Shown here piece by piece: positions 49,395-57,761 of a stretch of 64,000 bases of DNA. The notes under the pieces were generated by a model that was not told the origin of the DNA, did no database searches, and was given only the letters and a program-made list of their open reading frames with translations. Made by a program: the position numbers and the translations under genes. How positions within the stretch are numbered: position 1 is the stretch's first letter; each line of letters starts with the position of its first letter. The DNA lies in NCBI RefSeq assembly GCF_001578105.1, contig NZ_CP014275.1:1488001-1552000 (forward strand), read 5' to 3'. The DNA is from Martelella sp. AD-3. GTDB taxonomy: Bacteria > Pseudomonadota > Alphaproteobacteria > Rhizobiales > Rhizobiaceae.

Positions 49395-51188
49395 TCAAGC
49401 GGCCGCGTCGCGCATGACGAAATGATCGGGGCCGACGGCATCGTAAGTGCGGTGCGGTGGCACAAAGTCGGACGGGAAAATCGGGCTTTTCAGTTCCTGA
49501 AGCGGGATGTTTCTGCGCATGTTGCGGCGAGCGGGATCCGGCTCTGGAACGGCGGACAAGAGCCGCCTTGTATAAGGGTGCCCTGGGTTGGCAAAAATTT
49601 CGGCGCGGGGACCGATTTCCACGATCTCGCCGAGCAACATCACGGCCACCCGGTGGCTGATCCGCTCGACCACAGCCATGTCATGACTGATGAAGAGATA
49701 GGACAGGCCGAGCTCCTGCTGCAGCTTCATCATCAGGTTGACGACCTGCGCCTTGATCGTGACATCCAGCGCAGAGACTGATTCATCGGCGATGATGACC
49801 TTGGGGTTCAAGCCCAGGGCGCGGGCGATTGCAATCCGCTGACGCTGCCCTCCGGAAAACTCATGGGGCCAGCGGCTGGCCATATCGGCGGAGAGGCCGA
49901 CCTGTTCAAGAAGCGAGGCGACGCGCGCTCGCGCCTCCGTCGGCGTTGCAATAGCATGGGCAAGCATCGGCTCCGCAATGGCTTCGCCGATCCGCATGCG
50001 GGGATTGAGGCTGGAGAAGGGGTCCTGAAAGATCATCTGCATCGACTGGCGAAGCTTCATCAGGTCACGACGCGGCAGCTTTCCGACATCCTGACCCTCA
50101 AGTGTTACCCTGCCTTTCGCCGGTTCGGTGAGGCGCAGGATCGACCGGCCGGTGGTTGATTTGCCGCAACCCGATTCCCCCACAAGCGCAAGCGTCTCGC
50201 CCTTCTTCAGCGCAAAGGAAACATTTTCGACAGCATGAATCCGTGCGTGAACGCGGCCGAGAACGCCCTTTCTCAGTTCAAATCGGGTTGTCAGATTCTC
50301 GACGTTCAAGAGAGCCGGGCCATCGCGGTCAACGGTGTCGGCGGCTTCTGCGGTGACGCCGTTGCGGTCGGGGTAGGGGCGGGGCAGCGGACTGTCGCCG
50401 AGATCGCCGAGACGGGGCGCAGCGGCCAGAAGTTCGCGCGTGTAATCGGTCGCGGGATTGGAGAAGATGTCTTCGGTTGCTCCGGCTTCCATCATTTTGG
50501 AGCGGAACATCACGACCGTGCGGTCGGCAATTTCAGCGACCACGCCCATGTCGTGGGTGATGAACATCACCGCCATGTGGTCTTCCGCCTGAAGCTCTTT
50601 GATCAGCTCCAGTATCTGCGCCTGAATGGTGACATCCAGCGCGGTGGTCGGCTCGTCGGCAATCAAAAGCTTGGGCGAGCAGGCGAGCGCGGTCGCGATC
50701 ATGACGCGCTGCAGCATGCCGCCCGACATCTCGTGCGGATATTCATGCGCCCGCTTGGACGCTGCCGGGATGCGCACCCGATCCATAAGGCGGATGGCCT
50801 CTTTCATGGCATCGTGGCGGGGCAGGCCCCGGTGACGCATGATCGGTTCGGCAATCTGCCGGCCGACGGCCATGACCGGGTTGAGCGAAGTCATCGGCTC
50901 CTGAAAGATCATCGCAGCCTCGTTGCCGCGCACCTGCTGCATTTCGGCATCCGTCAGTGCCAGCAAATCGCGCCCGCGAAAATTGATCGTGCCGGTTACG
51001 CGTGTCTTGTTCCGTGGCAGAAGCCCCATGAGCGAGAGTGCCGTCACGCTCTTGCCTGAACCGGATTCGCCGACGATCGCCACTGTTTCACCCGCGTCGA
51101 CATCGAAACTCACGCCTTCGACAACATTCCGCCAGCCGGAGGGTGTGGCGAAGGCCGTGGTCAGATCTCGAATGGAAAGTACGGACAT
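49395..51188 (-). CDS. Dipeptide/oligopeptide ABC transporter, fused dual ATPase (DppDF/GsiA type)
   Basis: 597 residues, two ATPase units in one chain. Walker A: GESGSGKSVTA in unit 1 and GESGCGKSTTG in unit 2. Signature motifs are MSGGMLQRV and FSGGQRQRI, with LLIADEPTTALD and VIIADESVSALD Walker B regions. Each unit ends with the peptide-ABC C-terminal extension (GHPYTRRLLSAVPEPDP in unit 2). It powers import together with the permeases and binding proteins of the divergent operon. It is the first gene of the leftward operon, behind a near-consensus promoter. Confidence 0.92.
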   Translation of the reverse strand: MSVLSIRDLTTAFATPSGWRNVVEGVSFDVDAGETVAIVGESGSGKSVTALSLMGLLPRNKTRVTGTINFRGRDLLALTDAEMQQVRGNEAAMIFQEPMTSLNPVMAVGRQIAEPIMRHRGLPRHDAMKEAIRLMDRVRIPAASKRAHEYPHEMSGGMLQRVMIATALACSPKLLIADEPTTALDVTIQAQILELIKELQAEDHMAVMFITHDMGVVAEIADRTVVMFRSKMMEAGATEDIFSNPATDYTRELLAAAPRLGDLGDSPLPRPYPDRNGVTAEAADTVDRDGPALLNVENLTTRFELRKGVLGRVHARIHAVENVSFALKKGETLALVGESGCGKSTTGRSILRLTEPAKGRVTLEGQDVGKLPRRDLMKLRQSMQMIFQDPFSSLNPRMRIGEAIAEPMLAHAIATPTEARARVASLLEQVGLSADMASRWPHEFSGGQRQRIAIARALGLNPKVIIADESVSALDVTIKAQVVNLMMKLQQELGLSYLFISHDMAVVERISHRVAVMLLGEIVEIGPRAEIFANPGHPYTRRLLSAVPEPDPARRNMRRNIPLQELKSPIFPSDFVPPHRTYDAVGPDHFVMRDAAA

Positions 51189-51241
51189 GGATGTTGGTTC
51201 CCGCAGGTGAGCGACTGGTGGATTCTTTTTTCTTGCCTCGA

Positions 51242-51270
51242 TTTACACCGTATTGCATTCCCTATGTCAA
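51242..51270 (-). promoter_or_regulatory. Predicted promoter of the leftward operon
   Basis: Minus-strand TTGACA (complement of 51265-51270, perfect -35) and TGTAAA (complement of 51242-51247, 4 of 6) with a 17-bp spacer, 53 bp upstream of the dual ATPase start. Confidence 0.6.
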
Positions 51271-51281
51271 ACATAAAGTTT

Positions 51282-51295
51282 CTCGTGATATATCT
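51282..51295. promoter_or_regulatory. Shared 14-bp motif, candidate GntR operator (copy 1)
   Basis: CTCGTGATATATCT, repeated as its exact reverse complement at 52296-52309. This copy lies in the divergent control region, 11 bp upstream of the leftward -35 box. Confidence 0.5.
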
Positions 51296-51321
51296 AGAGT
51301 ACAAAATATGAGGTTGGTTTG

Positions 51322-52182
51322 ATGAAAATCGATGACGAAACACGGCGCAAGGTTCTGGTCACGCCTGAAGATCTGAATGTGATGATGAAGGGTGAGCGTG
51401 CGCCGCACATCATCGCCGTCCAATCCATCAACCCTTATACGGGTGCGGACTCTCATGGTGATGGTTTCATTCCCGGTGCGGTCGAGGCTGAAGCCTATGC
51501 GGACTTTCAGGCGCCGGCCCGTGCGGATCTGGGAAACCGGCCGCTGCCGGATATCGCTGACCTGGAGGTCGCGGCGCGGCGCTGGGGGCTGACGGAAGAT
51601 CGGCCTGTTGTGGTTTACGATGGCGACCGGGCGATGACTGCCGCGCGCGCCTGGTGGGTGTTGAAATGGGCCGGACTGAAGGATGTCAGGGTGCTCGATG
51701 GCGGCCTGCCTGCCTGGGTTTCAGCTGGATTTCCGTTGAGTGAAGCCCCTGACACAAAAGCAGAAAGCGCCATTTCCCTTTCGCCGGGCCATATGCCCGA
51801 ATTCGGTGCGGATGAGGCGCTTGCCATCGCACGCGATGGCGTTCTCCTCGATGCCCGGATACGGCCGAATTACATCGGTGGGCCTGAAAAGGGCGGAGAT
51901 CCGAAGCGCGGCCATATCCCCGGTGCGATCAGTGCGCCGACACTTGATACGCTTATGGATCCGGGACCTTTCACAGACAGTGCAACACTGAAGGAATTGT
52001 TTTCAGGCCTCGGCGTCGACGGAGCGAATCGCGTCGGTGTTTATTGTGGAGCGGGCATGTCTGCGGCCCATGAAGTTCTGGCGCTTGCCGCAATCGGTGT
52101 TGAGGCTGCCCTTTATCCGGGATCGTGGTCCCAATGGGTCAATGATCCATCCCGGCCGGTCAAGCGCGGCCCGCATCCGTGA
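51322..52182 (+). CDS. Sulfurtransferase (3-mercaptopyruvate/thiosulfate type, two rhodanese domains)
   Basis: 286 residues from ATG 51322 (AGG 8 nt upstream). Two rhodanese domains: the first (about 10-130) is inactive-type (FIPGAVEAEAYADFQAP, VVVYDGDRAMTAARAWW), the second (about 165-280) has the active Cys loop YCGAGMSAAH. It transfers sulfur from a persulfide donor such as mercaptopyruvate or thiosulfate. The gene is first on the rightward side and divergent from the ABC ATPase gene. With the PatB-like lyase it suggests handling of sulfur released from the transported compound. Confidence 0.85.
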   Translation: MKIDDETRRKVLVTPEDLNVMMKGERAPHIIAVQSINPYTGADSHGDGFIPGAVEAEAYADFQAPARADLGNRPLPDIADLEVAARRWGLTEDRPVVVYDGDRAMTAARAWWVLKWAGLKDVRVLDGGLPAWVSAGFPLSEAPDTKAESAISLSPGHMPEFGADEALAIARDGVLLDARIRPNYIGGPEKGGDPKRGHIPGAISAPTLDTLMDPGPFTDSATLKELFSGLGVDGANRVGVYCGAGMSAAHEVLALAAIGVEAALYPGSWSQWVNDPSRPVKRGPHP

Positions 52183-52295
52183 TGCCTTTGTGGCGTGCAG
52201 TGTTGGGTGCAAGTGCACAAATGATGTTCAATTTGCATTTGAGATTAAAAAAATGACGGATATTTGATGAAAAGTTTCGTCATAGATATTGCAAA

Positions 52296-52309
52296 AGATA
52301 TATCACGAG
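52296..52309. promoter_or_regulatory. Shared 14-bp motif, candidate GntR operator (copy 2)
   Basis: AGATATATCACGAG, exact reverse complement of 51282-51295, 60 bp upstream of the solute-binding protein gene. A partial direct relative (AAAGTTTCGTCATAGATAT, 52271-52289) lies just before it. The 186-bp gap 52183..52368 otherwise holds only weak promoter-like boxes (TTGATG at 52264, TATTGC at 52287). Confidence 0.5.
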
Positions 52310-52368
52310 TATTGAAATACGTGTGTGCCGGGAGCTCCGGTGAGAATAAACAATAAGAGGAGATCAGT

Positions 52369-53967
52369 ATGACGCTGACCCGCAGAACTTTTAATGCGAT
52401 GTCGGGCGCTGCATTGGCCGCAGGGTTTGTCGCTCTCACATCCGCTGGTGTTGTCGCAGGATTTGCAACCACTGCCACGGCTCAGGAAAGCGAGACGCTT
52501 GTCATCGCCGTACCGTCTGATCCGGCGGGCCTCGAGCCGGGTGCCAACAAGGCGGAGCCGGTCGGCAGCGAAATCATCTTGAATGTCTTTGACACCTTGG
52601 TCGCTTGGCAGGCACCGGATTTCGCCGAACTCGAAGGTCGTCTGGCCGAAGACTGGTCGATCTCTGACGACGGCAAGACCTTTACCTTCGATCTGCGCGA
52701 CGGCGTTTCCTTCCAGGATGGCACGCCGTTCGATGCCGAGGCTGTGAAGTTCTCGCTCGAACGCACGAAAGAGATGAACCCCTACGTTGAAGCTTCGCTT
52801 GGCATGATCGAAAGCATCGAGACGCCCAACGATGACGAGGTCGTCATTCAGCTCAGCGAAGCCTATCCGGCGTTCATGTCCATTCTGGCGCAGCCGCAGG
52901 CCGCCATCGTCTCACCGGCAGCCGTCGAGAAATACGGCGATGACTTTGCCAATCATCCGGTTGGCACGGGGCCGTTTTCTTTCCGCGCCTATGAGCCCGA
53001 TACTCGCGTTGTCCTTGATGCCAATCCCGATTACTACCGTGGTGCCCCGGCGTTGAAGCGCATCATCTACCGCATCATCCCGGAAGCGTCGACCCGCAGG
53101 CTCGAGCTTGAAAACGGCGGTGTCGATATCATTCAGCAGCAGAGCCAGCTTTCCGCCGTTCCTTCCGAAGAAATGAAGGCCTTTGCCGCAGACCCGGATA
53201 TCAAGATCATCGAAAAGCCGTCGCAGATCATCCGTCAGCTGGAATTCAACAATTCCAATGCCGATTCTCCGGTTGCGGACATCAAGGTGCGCGAAGCCAT
53301 TGCCCATGCGATCGATTATGATGGACTGCTGTCGGGCGTCTTCGATGGTACGGCTGACCGCGTTTACGGACCGCTGACCTCAAACAGCTGGGCCTTCGAT
53401 CCGAAGGTCGAGGAAATGTCGCCGAAATACGACCCCGAGCTTGCCAAGGAGCTTCTGGCCGAAGCTGGCTACGGTCCGGGCGAACTGGATCTGACGCTCT
53501 ACTCCTTCCAGGGTTCGCTGTGGGGCGACGTTGCAACCTTCGTTCAGGCAAATCTCGCCGATGTCGGCATCAGCACGCAGATCGCCCAGACCGAGTTTCC
53601 GTCCTACCGCGCGCTGCATGTCGCCGGCGATTGGGACATTGCCCTTGACGGTCGCCAGCCCTGGTACAACGACCCGGACGCGCACGTCACCATCGGCTAC
53701 CTTTCGGCTCTGAAGAACTCTGCGATGACGTTCCGCATGCCGGAAAACGCGGAACTGGACGCGCTGATCCTTGAAGCACAGCAGGAGCCCGACATGGAAG
53801 CCCGCAAGGCGCTCTATGCCGAAATCCAGGAAAAGCTCGTTGAATATGTCCCGGCGGCCTATCTGTTCAGCCCGAAGCTGATTGTCTTTGCCCGTTCGAA
53901 TGTCGACGGTCTGGTCATCAATTCGGCGCCGCCGCTCAATGAATATTGGGGTGTCTCCAAGAACTAG
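52369..53967 (+). CDS. Peptide-type ABC transporter substrate-binding protein (SBP_bac_5)
   Basis: 532 residues behind AGAGGAGAT. The N-terminus TRRTFNAMSGAALAAGFVALTSAGVVAGFATTATAQ is a Tat-like (RRTFN) signal peptide ending near AQ-ES. The mature part has the family pattern VIAVPSDPAGLEPG, ILNVFDTLV, LAEDWSISDDGKTFTFDLRDGVSFQDGTPFDAEAVKFSLER and LSEAYPAFMSILAQP, ending YWGVSKN. It captures the substrate in the periplasm. The gene starts its own rightward unit. A stable hairpin follows (53996..54034). Confidence 0.92.
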   Translation: MTLTRRTFNAMSGAALAAGFVALTSAGVVAGFATTATAQESETLVIAVPSDPAGLEPGANKAEPVGSEIILNVFDTLVAWQAPDFAELEGRLAEDWSISDDGKTFTFDLRDGVSFQDGTPFDAEAVKFSLERTKEMNPYVEASLGMIESIETPNDDEVVIQLSEAYPAFMSILAQPQAAIVSPAAVEKYGDDFANHPVGTGPFSFRAYEPDTRVVLDANPDYYRGAPALKRIIYRIIPEASTRRLELENGGVDIIQQQSQLSAVPSEEMKAFAADPDIKIIEKPSQIIRQLEFNNSNADSPVADIKVREAIAHAIDYDGLLSGVFDGTADRVYGPLTSNSWAFDPKVEEMSPKYDPELAKELLAEAGYGPGELDLTLYSFQGSLWGDVATFVQANLADVGISTQIAQTEFPSYRALHVAGDWDIALDGRQPWYNDPDAHVTIGYLSALKNSAMTFRMPENAELDALILEAQQEPDMEARKALYAEIQEKLVEYVPAAYLFSPKLIVFARSNVDGLVINSAPPLNEYWGVSKN

Positions 53968-53995
53968 GTCTGCCCCCCGGACCTCGCCCCGATGA

Positions 53996-54034
53996 GGCAT
54001 CGGCCCGCTCCGTTCATTCAGGTGGGCCGATGCC
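53996..54034 (+). terminator. Intercistronic hairpin after the solute-binding protein gene
   Basis: GGCATCGGCCC (53996-54006) and GGGCCGATGCC (54024-54034) form a perfect 11-bp stem with a 17-nt loop. Such hairpins often stabilise the binding-protein message and lower expression of the permease genes that follow. There is no strong T-tract. Confidence 0.55.
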
Positions 54035-54134
54035 GTAAATTCTTGAAGATCGGAGCCGCGTTTGTGCTTTCAAGCGAATGTGCCTCCCGCCGGTTCAGTA
54101 TCGAGCTGAACCGCCTTGCGAGCAAGGTGTTTAG

Positions 54135-55145
54135 ATGTTTGCATTTCTTGTGCGGCGATTGCTGTCATTGATCCCCGTCCTGCTGCTTGTACTGGTGATC
54201 GTCTTTTCGCTGGTGCGCATGATCCCGGGCGATCCGGCTGTCACCCTGCTCGGTCCCGGCGCTACGGACAGCCAGATTGCGGCTCTCCGGGCGCAGCTGG
54301 ATCTCGATCAACCCGCGCTTCTGCAGTTCTGGAACTATCTGGTTGGCCTGTTGCACGGCGATATGGGCAACTCGCTGAAAAGCGGACGGCCGGTTCTCGA
54401 CGAGATCATGCTTCGCCTGCCGGCAACGCTGGAAATCTCCGTCACCGCCGTCCTGGTCGCCGTGCTGATCGGTATTCCGATTGGCGTGATTTCGGCAACC
54501 CGCGCCAATTCCGGCTTCGACCACACGGTTCGCGTCATTTCCCTGACAGGCGTTTCGATGCCGGCCTTTCTGCTGGCGCTGCTGCTTCAGCTGATTTTCG
54601 CCACATGGCTCGGCTGGCTGCCGGTCTCCGGCCGCATGTCCTCCTATATTTTTGTTGATCGCGTTACCGGTTTCTCGATCATCGATGCTGCGCTTTCCGG
54701 CGAGCCGGGCGCCGTCGGCAGCGCCATTGCGCATATGATCCTGCCAACCACCGTACTTGCCGTCTTTCTTGCTGCCACGCTTGGCCGGTTCGTGCGTTCG
54801 ACCATGCTGGAAGTGATGGACGAGGACTTTGTCCGCACCGCCCGCGCGAAGGGGCTGAGCCAGCGCGACGTCGTCTATACGCATGCATTGCGTAATTCGC
54901 TGCTGCCAGCAATCACGGTGGTCGGTCTGAAGTTTGCCGAAATGCTCGGCGGTGCAATCCTCACGGAAACCATCTTCTCCTGGCCCGGCATCGGTCGCTT
55001 CATGTACGAAGCCATCCGCAACCGCGACTATCCCGTCATCCAGGGGGCGACGCTGGTCTTCGCGCTGATGTTCATGCTGACCTCGGTCCTGGTCGATATT
55101 CTCTATGCGCTGCTTGACCCGCGCGTTCGCCGGAAAATGAGCTGA
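54135..55145 (+). CDS. Peptide-type ABC transporter permease (DppB-like)
   Basis: 336 residues. The six-helix DppB pattern is complete: FLVRRLLSLIPVLLLVLVIVFSLVRMIPGDPA at the N-terminus and the EAA loop MDEDFVRTARAKGLSQRDVVYTHALRNSLLP. ILTETIFSWPGIGRFMYEAIRNRDYPVIQG is the typical segment near the last helix. It forms one half of the membrane channel. AAGGTG lies 6 nt before the ATG. The 3' end is 10 bp before the second permease gene. Confidence 0.92.
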   Translation: MFAFLVRRLLSLIPVLLLVLVIVFSLVRMIPGDPAVTLLGPGATDSQIAALRAQLDLDQPALLQFWNYLVGLLHGDMGNSLKSGRPVLDEIMLRLPATLEISVTAVLVAVLIGIPIGVISATRANSGFDHTVRVISLTGVSMPAFLLALLLQLIFATWLGWLPVSGRMSSYIFVDRVTGFSIIDAALSGEPGAVGSAIAHMILPTTVLAVFLAATLGRFVRSTMLEVMDEDFVRTARAKGLSQRDVVYTHALRNSLLPAITVVGLKFAEMLGGAILTETIFSWPGIGRFMYEAIRNRDYPVIQGATLVFALMFMLTSVLVDILYALLDPRVRRKMS

Positions 55146-55155
55146 GGAAAGAGCG

Positions 55156-55989
55156 ATGCAAGAACTGACCACATTTTTGAGGAACAATACCCTCGCTCTT
55201 GTCGGAACCATCGTGCTCGGCGTGCTTTTGATTGCGATTGCCATCGGGCCGTTTTTCCTGCCGTCGCCATTGACGATCGATATGGCCGTCAAGCTGCAGC
55301 CGCCATCCTTCTTGCATCCGATGGGCACCGACAACTTTGGACGAGACATGCTCTCGCGGGTTCTGAACGGTGGTCGCTACACGCTGGCGATCGGCGTATT
55401 CGTAGTGGCGATCGCCTTTGCCGTCGGTGTGTTCTTCGGCCTTGTTGCGGGCTTTGCCGGTGGCTTCGTCGATACCATCATCATGCGCGTTGTCGACGCG
55501 ATCCTGTCGTTTCCCGCGCTGGTTCTGGCCATTGCGCTTGCTGCCGCTTTCGGTCCCAGCCTGCAGAATGCGATGCTGGCCGTTGCCATCACGCTTGCGC
55601 CGCAGTTTGCTCGCGTTGCCCGTGCGCAGGCACTCGGTGTTTCCTCACGGCTTTATGTCGAGGCGGCTCATGCGCTCGGCCTGCCACGCGCCAGGATCCT
55701 GAACCGTTATATTCTGGTCAATTCGATCGGTCCGCTTCTGGTGCAGGCGTCTCTCGCCTTTGGCAGCGCGATTTTGCAGACCTCGGCGCTTGGCTTTCTC
55801 GGGCTCGGCGCGCAACCGCCCATGCCGGAATGGGGCGCGGATGTCTCGGCCAATCTCAGTTTCGTCCGGTCCAGCCCCTGGACGGTCTTTGCTCCGGGCT
55901 TTGCAATCCTGATCACGGTTTTGTCCTTCAACCTTATCGGTGACTCGCTCGCCGACTGGTTCAATCCGCGCCGCAGGAGTGCAGCATGA
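55156..55989 (+). CDS. Peptide-type ABC transporter permease (DppC-like)
   Basis: 277 residues. N-terminal membrane helix (TIVLGVLLIAIAIGPFFLP), HPMGTDNFGRDMLSRVLNGGRYTLAIG, and the EAA loop ARAQALGVSSRLYVEAAHALGLPRARILNRYILVNSIGPL match DppC. LGFLGLGAQPPMPEWGADVS and the C-terminal helix (FNLIGDSLADWFNPR) are also standard. It pairs with the DppB-like subunit. GAGGAAAGAGCG precedes the ATG. It overlaps the next gene by 4 bp. Confidence 0.92.
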   Translation: MQELTTFLRNNTLALVGTIVLGVLLIAIAIGPFFLPSPLTIDMAVKLQPPSFLHPMGTDNFGRDMLSRVLNGGRYTLAIGVFVVAIAFAVGVFFGLVAGFAGGFVDTIIMRVVDAILSFPALVLAIALAAAFGPSLQNAMLAVAITLAPQFARVARAQALGVSSRLYVEAAHALGLPRARILNRYILVNSIGPLLVQASLAFGSAILQTSALGFLGLGAQPPMPEWGADVSANLSFVRSSPWTVFAPGFAILITVLSFNLIGDSLADWFNPRRRSAA

Positions 55990-57347
55990 TTACAATCGCG
56001 CTCGAGAAGATCGATTTTCTGCCGGCAGACAGAGTAACCGATGATGCCAGCATCCTGACGCTGAAAAACCTGGTCATGGAGCCCATGTTGCGCTGGGAAA
56101 ACGGTGCGGCTCGCCCCGGCCTTTTCGAAAAATGGTCGATTTCTGAAGATGGATGCAAGTGGACGCTCACCTTGCGTGAAGGCGCGACCTATCACGACGG
56201 CACGGCCGTCATCGCAGAGGATGCAAGGCGTTTCATTGAAGCGATCTGTGATGCACGTGACATGTTTGGCATGCCCTGGTCCTATGCGCGCTATCTTGAA
56301 GGCGCGACAATCCGCGCAGAGGGACCGACGCTTGAGATTACAACACCGAAGCCCTTTCCCGACCTGCCCGATATCCTGTCCGAATTCTATCTGCCGAAGC
56401 TGGACGCGGAAGGGCGGCCGACGCTGGGTACGGGGCCGTGGCGCGTGGAAGCGTTTGAACGCGGCGAAGCCGTCGTCGTAAAGCATGGCGATGGACGAAG
56501 CCTGACGCTTGTGGCCGTCGCCGACCCGCAGGCGCGGCTTGCGGCGCTTCAGACGCATGAGGTAGACCTTGCCACGCATCTGGAAAGGCTTGAAACGCCG
56601 ATCCGCGCGCTTGCCGGCCATGTCTGGCACGAGCAGGCCACCACCATGTCCGTGATTGCCTACATGAACGGGCGGGAAGGGGCGTTTGTTGACCCTGCGC
56701 TGCGTCTTGCTGCCAATCTGGCAATTGACCGGGATCGGTTGATCAAGACCGTGATGGGCGGCCTCGGCGTGCCTGCGAAGACCATCGTCAGTCCGTTTCA
56801 CAATGGCATGAACGAGGCGTTTGCGGAGATTCCCCACGATCCCGAGCGTGCAGCAGGTCTGGTTCGTAAAGCTGGTACAGCGCCTGCCGTTACGCTGCGA
56901 ACGCCGCTTTACATGCCGGAGCGAGCGCCCGAGATCGCAGCCTTTATCAAGGATAGTCTCGAAGCGGTGGGCTTTGCCGTCACCATCGATGTCGCTGAAG
57001 ACCGGCCAAGCTATGCGCGGCAGCTTGGCGAGAAGAAAACCGGCGATCTCGCGATCTTCGATTCTTCGCCGCACAGCACCTTTCGTGTGCTGGATGACAA
57101 AATATCGAGCCGCTCGCGGGCCGTCTGGTGGCAAGGCGTTGTGGACGAAACTGCCGATGCGCTGTTTGAGGATGCGCGGCGGATCGTTGACGCGGAAGCG
57201 CGCGCCGGAGCCTATAGCCGGCTTCTTCGCCATCTCGGCGAGAACCCGCACTGGCTCTACCTTTTTCACCCGATTGATTGCATGGCGCACAAGCCCGGCG
57301 TCGAGGGCTTCAGCCTCGATCCCAAGGGCATTTTGCGCGTTGCCTGA
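55986..57347 (+). CDS. Second SBP_bac_5-like protein, without signal peptide
   Basis: 453 residues. The binding-protein fold is recognisable: VMEPMLRWENGAARPGLFEKWSISEDGCKWTLTLREGATYHDGTAV, LPKLDAEGRPTLGTGPWRVEAFERGEAVVVKHGDG, LATHLERLETPIRALAG and AANLAIDRDRLIKTVMGGLG. The first residues (MITIALEKIDFLP) have no signal peptide and no in-frame upstream start is visible within the dppC overlap. It may therefore stay in the cytoplasm, or its true start was lost. Its job may be intracellular sensing or storage; the periplasmic one is covered by the 52369..53967 protein. Confidence 0.78.
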   Translation: MITIALEKIDFLPADRVTDDASILTLKNLVMEPMLRWENGAARPGLFEKWSISEDGCKWTLTLREGATYHDGTAVIAEDARRFIEAICDARDMFGMPWSYARYLEGATIRAEGPTLEITTPKPFPDLPDILSEFYLPKLDAEGRPTLGTGPWRVEAFERGEAVVVKHGDGRSLTLVAVADPQARLAALQTHEVDLATHLERLETPIRALAGHVWHEQATTMSVIAYMNGREGAFVDPALRLAANLAIDRDRLIKTVMGGLGVPAKTIVSPFHNGMNEAFAEIPHDPERAAGLVRKAGTAPAVTLRTPLYMPERAPEIAAFIKDSLEAVGFAVTIDVAEDRPSYARQLGEKKTGDLAIFDSSPHSTFRVLDDKISSRSRAVWWQGVVDETADALFEDARRIVDAEARAGAYSRLLRHLGENPHWLYLFHPIDCMAHKPGVEGFSLDPKGILRVA

Positions 57348-57368
57348 CCCCATAGAAGGAATGAATGC

Positions 57369-57761
57369 ATGACGACTTTGCCGAAAGAATGCGCCATTAC
57401 GTTTTTCTATTACGAGGACATTCTGGCCGTGGCGCCTTTTTACGAAGAGGTGCTCGAACTGGAACTTGTTCTCGATCAGGGCCTGGCGCGCATCTACCGC
57501 ATTGCCGGCAATGCCTATTTTGGCATTGTTGATGGCAACAAGGGGCATATCAAGCATCAGCCCAAAAGTGCGGCCCTGCTGACGATCGTGACCGAAGAGG
57601 TCGAAGCCTGGCATGAAAAGCTGAAAAAGATTGGCGTGACCGGGCTTTCCGAAATGCTGCGCGGTAATTACTGCGAGCACTTCTTTTTCGAGGATCCCGC
57701 CGGCTATGCCGTCGAGATTCAGCGTTTTCATAATCCGGAAGTCGCCAAGCTTTTCAAATGA
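57369..57761 (+). CDS. VOC (glyoxalase/bleomycin-resistance fold) protein
   Basis: 130 residues. Two beta-alpha-beta-beta-beta modules of the VOC type: ITFFYYEDILAVAPFYEEVLELELVLDQGLARIYRIAGNAYFGIVDG, then VEAWHEKLKKIGVTGLSEMLRGNYCEHFFFEDPAGYAVEIQRF. A possible metal-binding set includes His and Glu in CEHFFFEDPAGYAVEIQ. These proteins are lyases, isomerases or dioxygenases, and some bind drugs. The substrate is unknown. It is cotranscribed with its neighbours and overlaps the next gene by 4 bp. Confidence 0.82.
   Translation: MTTLPKECAITFFYYEDILAVAPFYEEVLELELVLDQGLARIYRIAGNAYFGIVDGNKGHIKHQPKSAALLTIVTEEVEAWHEKLKKIGVTGLSEMLRGNYCEHFFFEDPAGYAVEIQRFHNPEVAKLFK

Noticed and set aside
54165..55349. 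394-residue minus-strand open frame
   Set aside because: Antisense to the permease genes; His/Gln-rich shadow.
55707..57731. 674-residue minus-strand open frame
   Set aside because: Antisense to the second solute-binding-like and VOC genes; no motif, whereas the plus strand has both.
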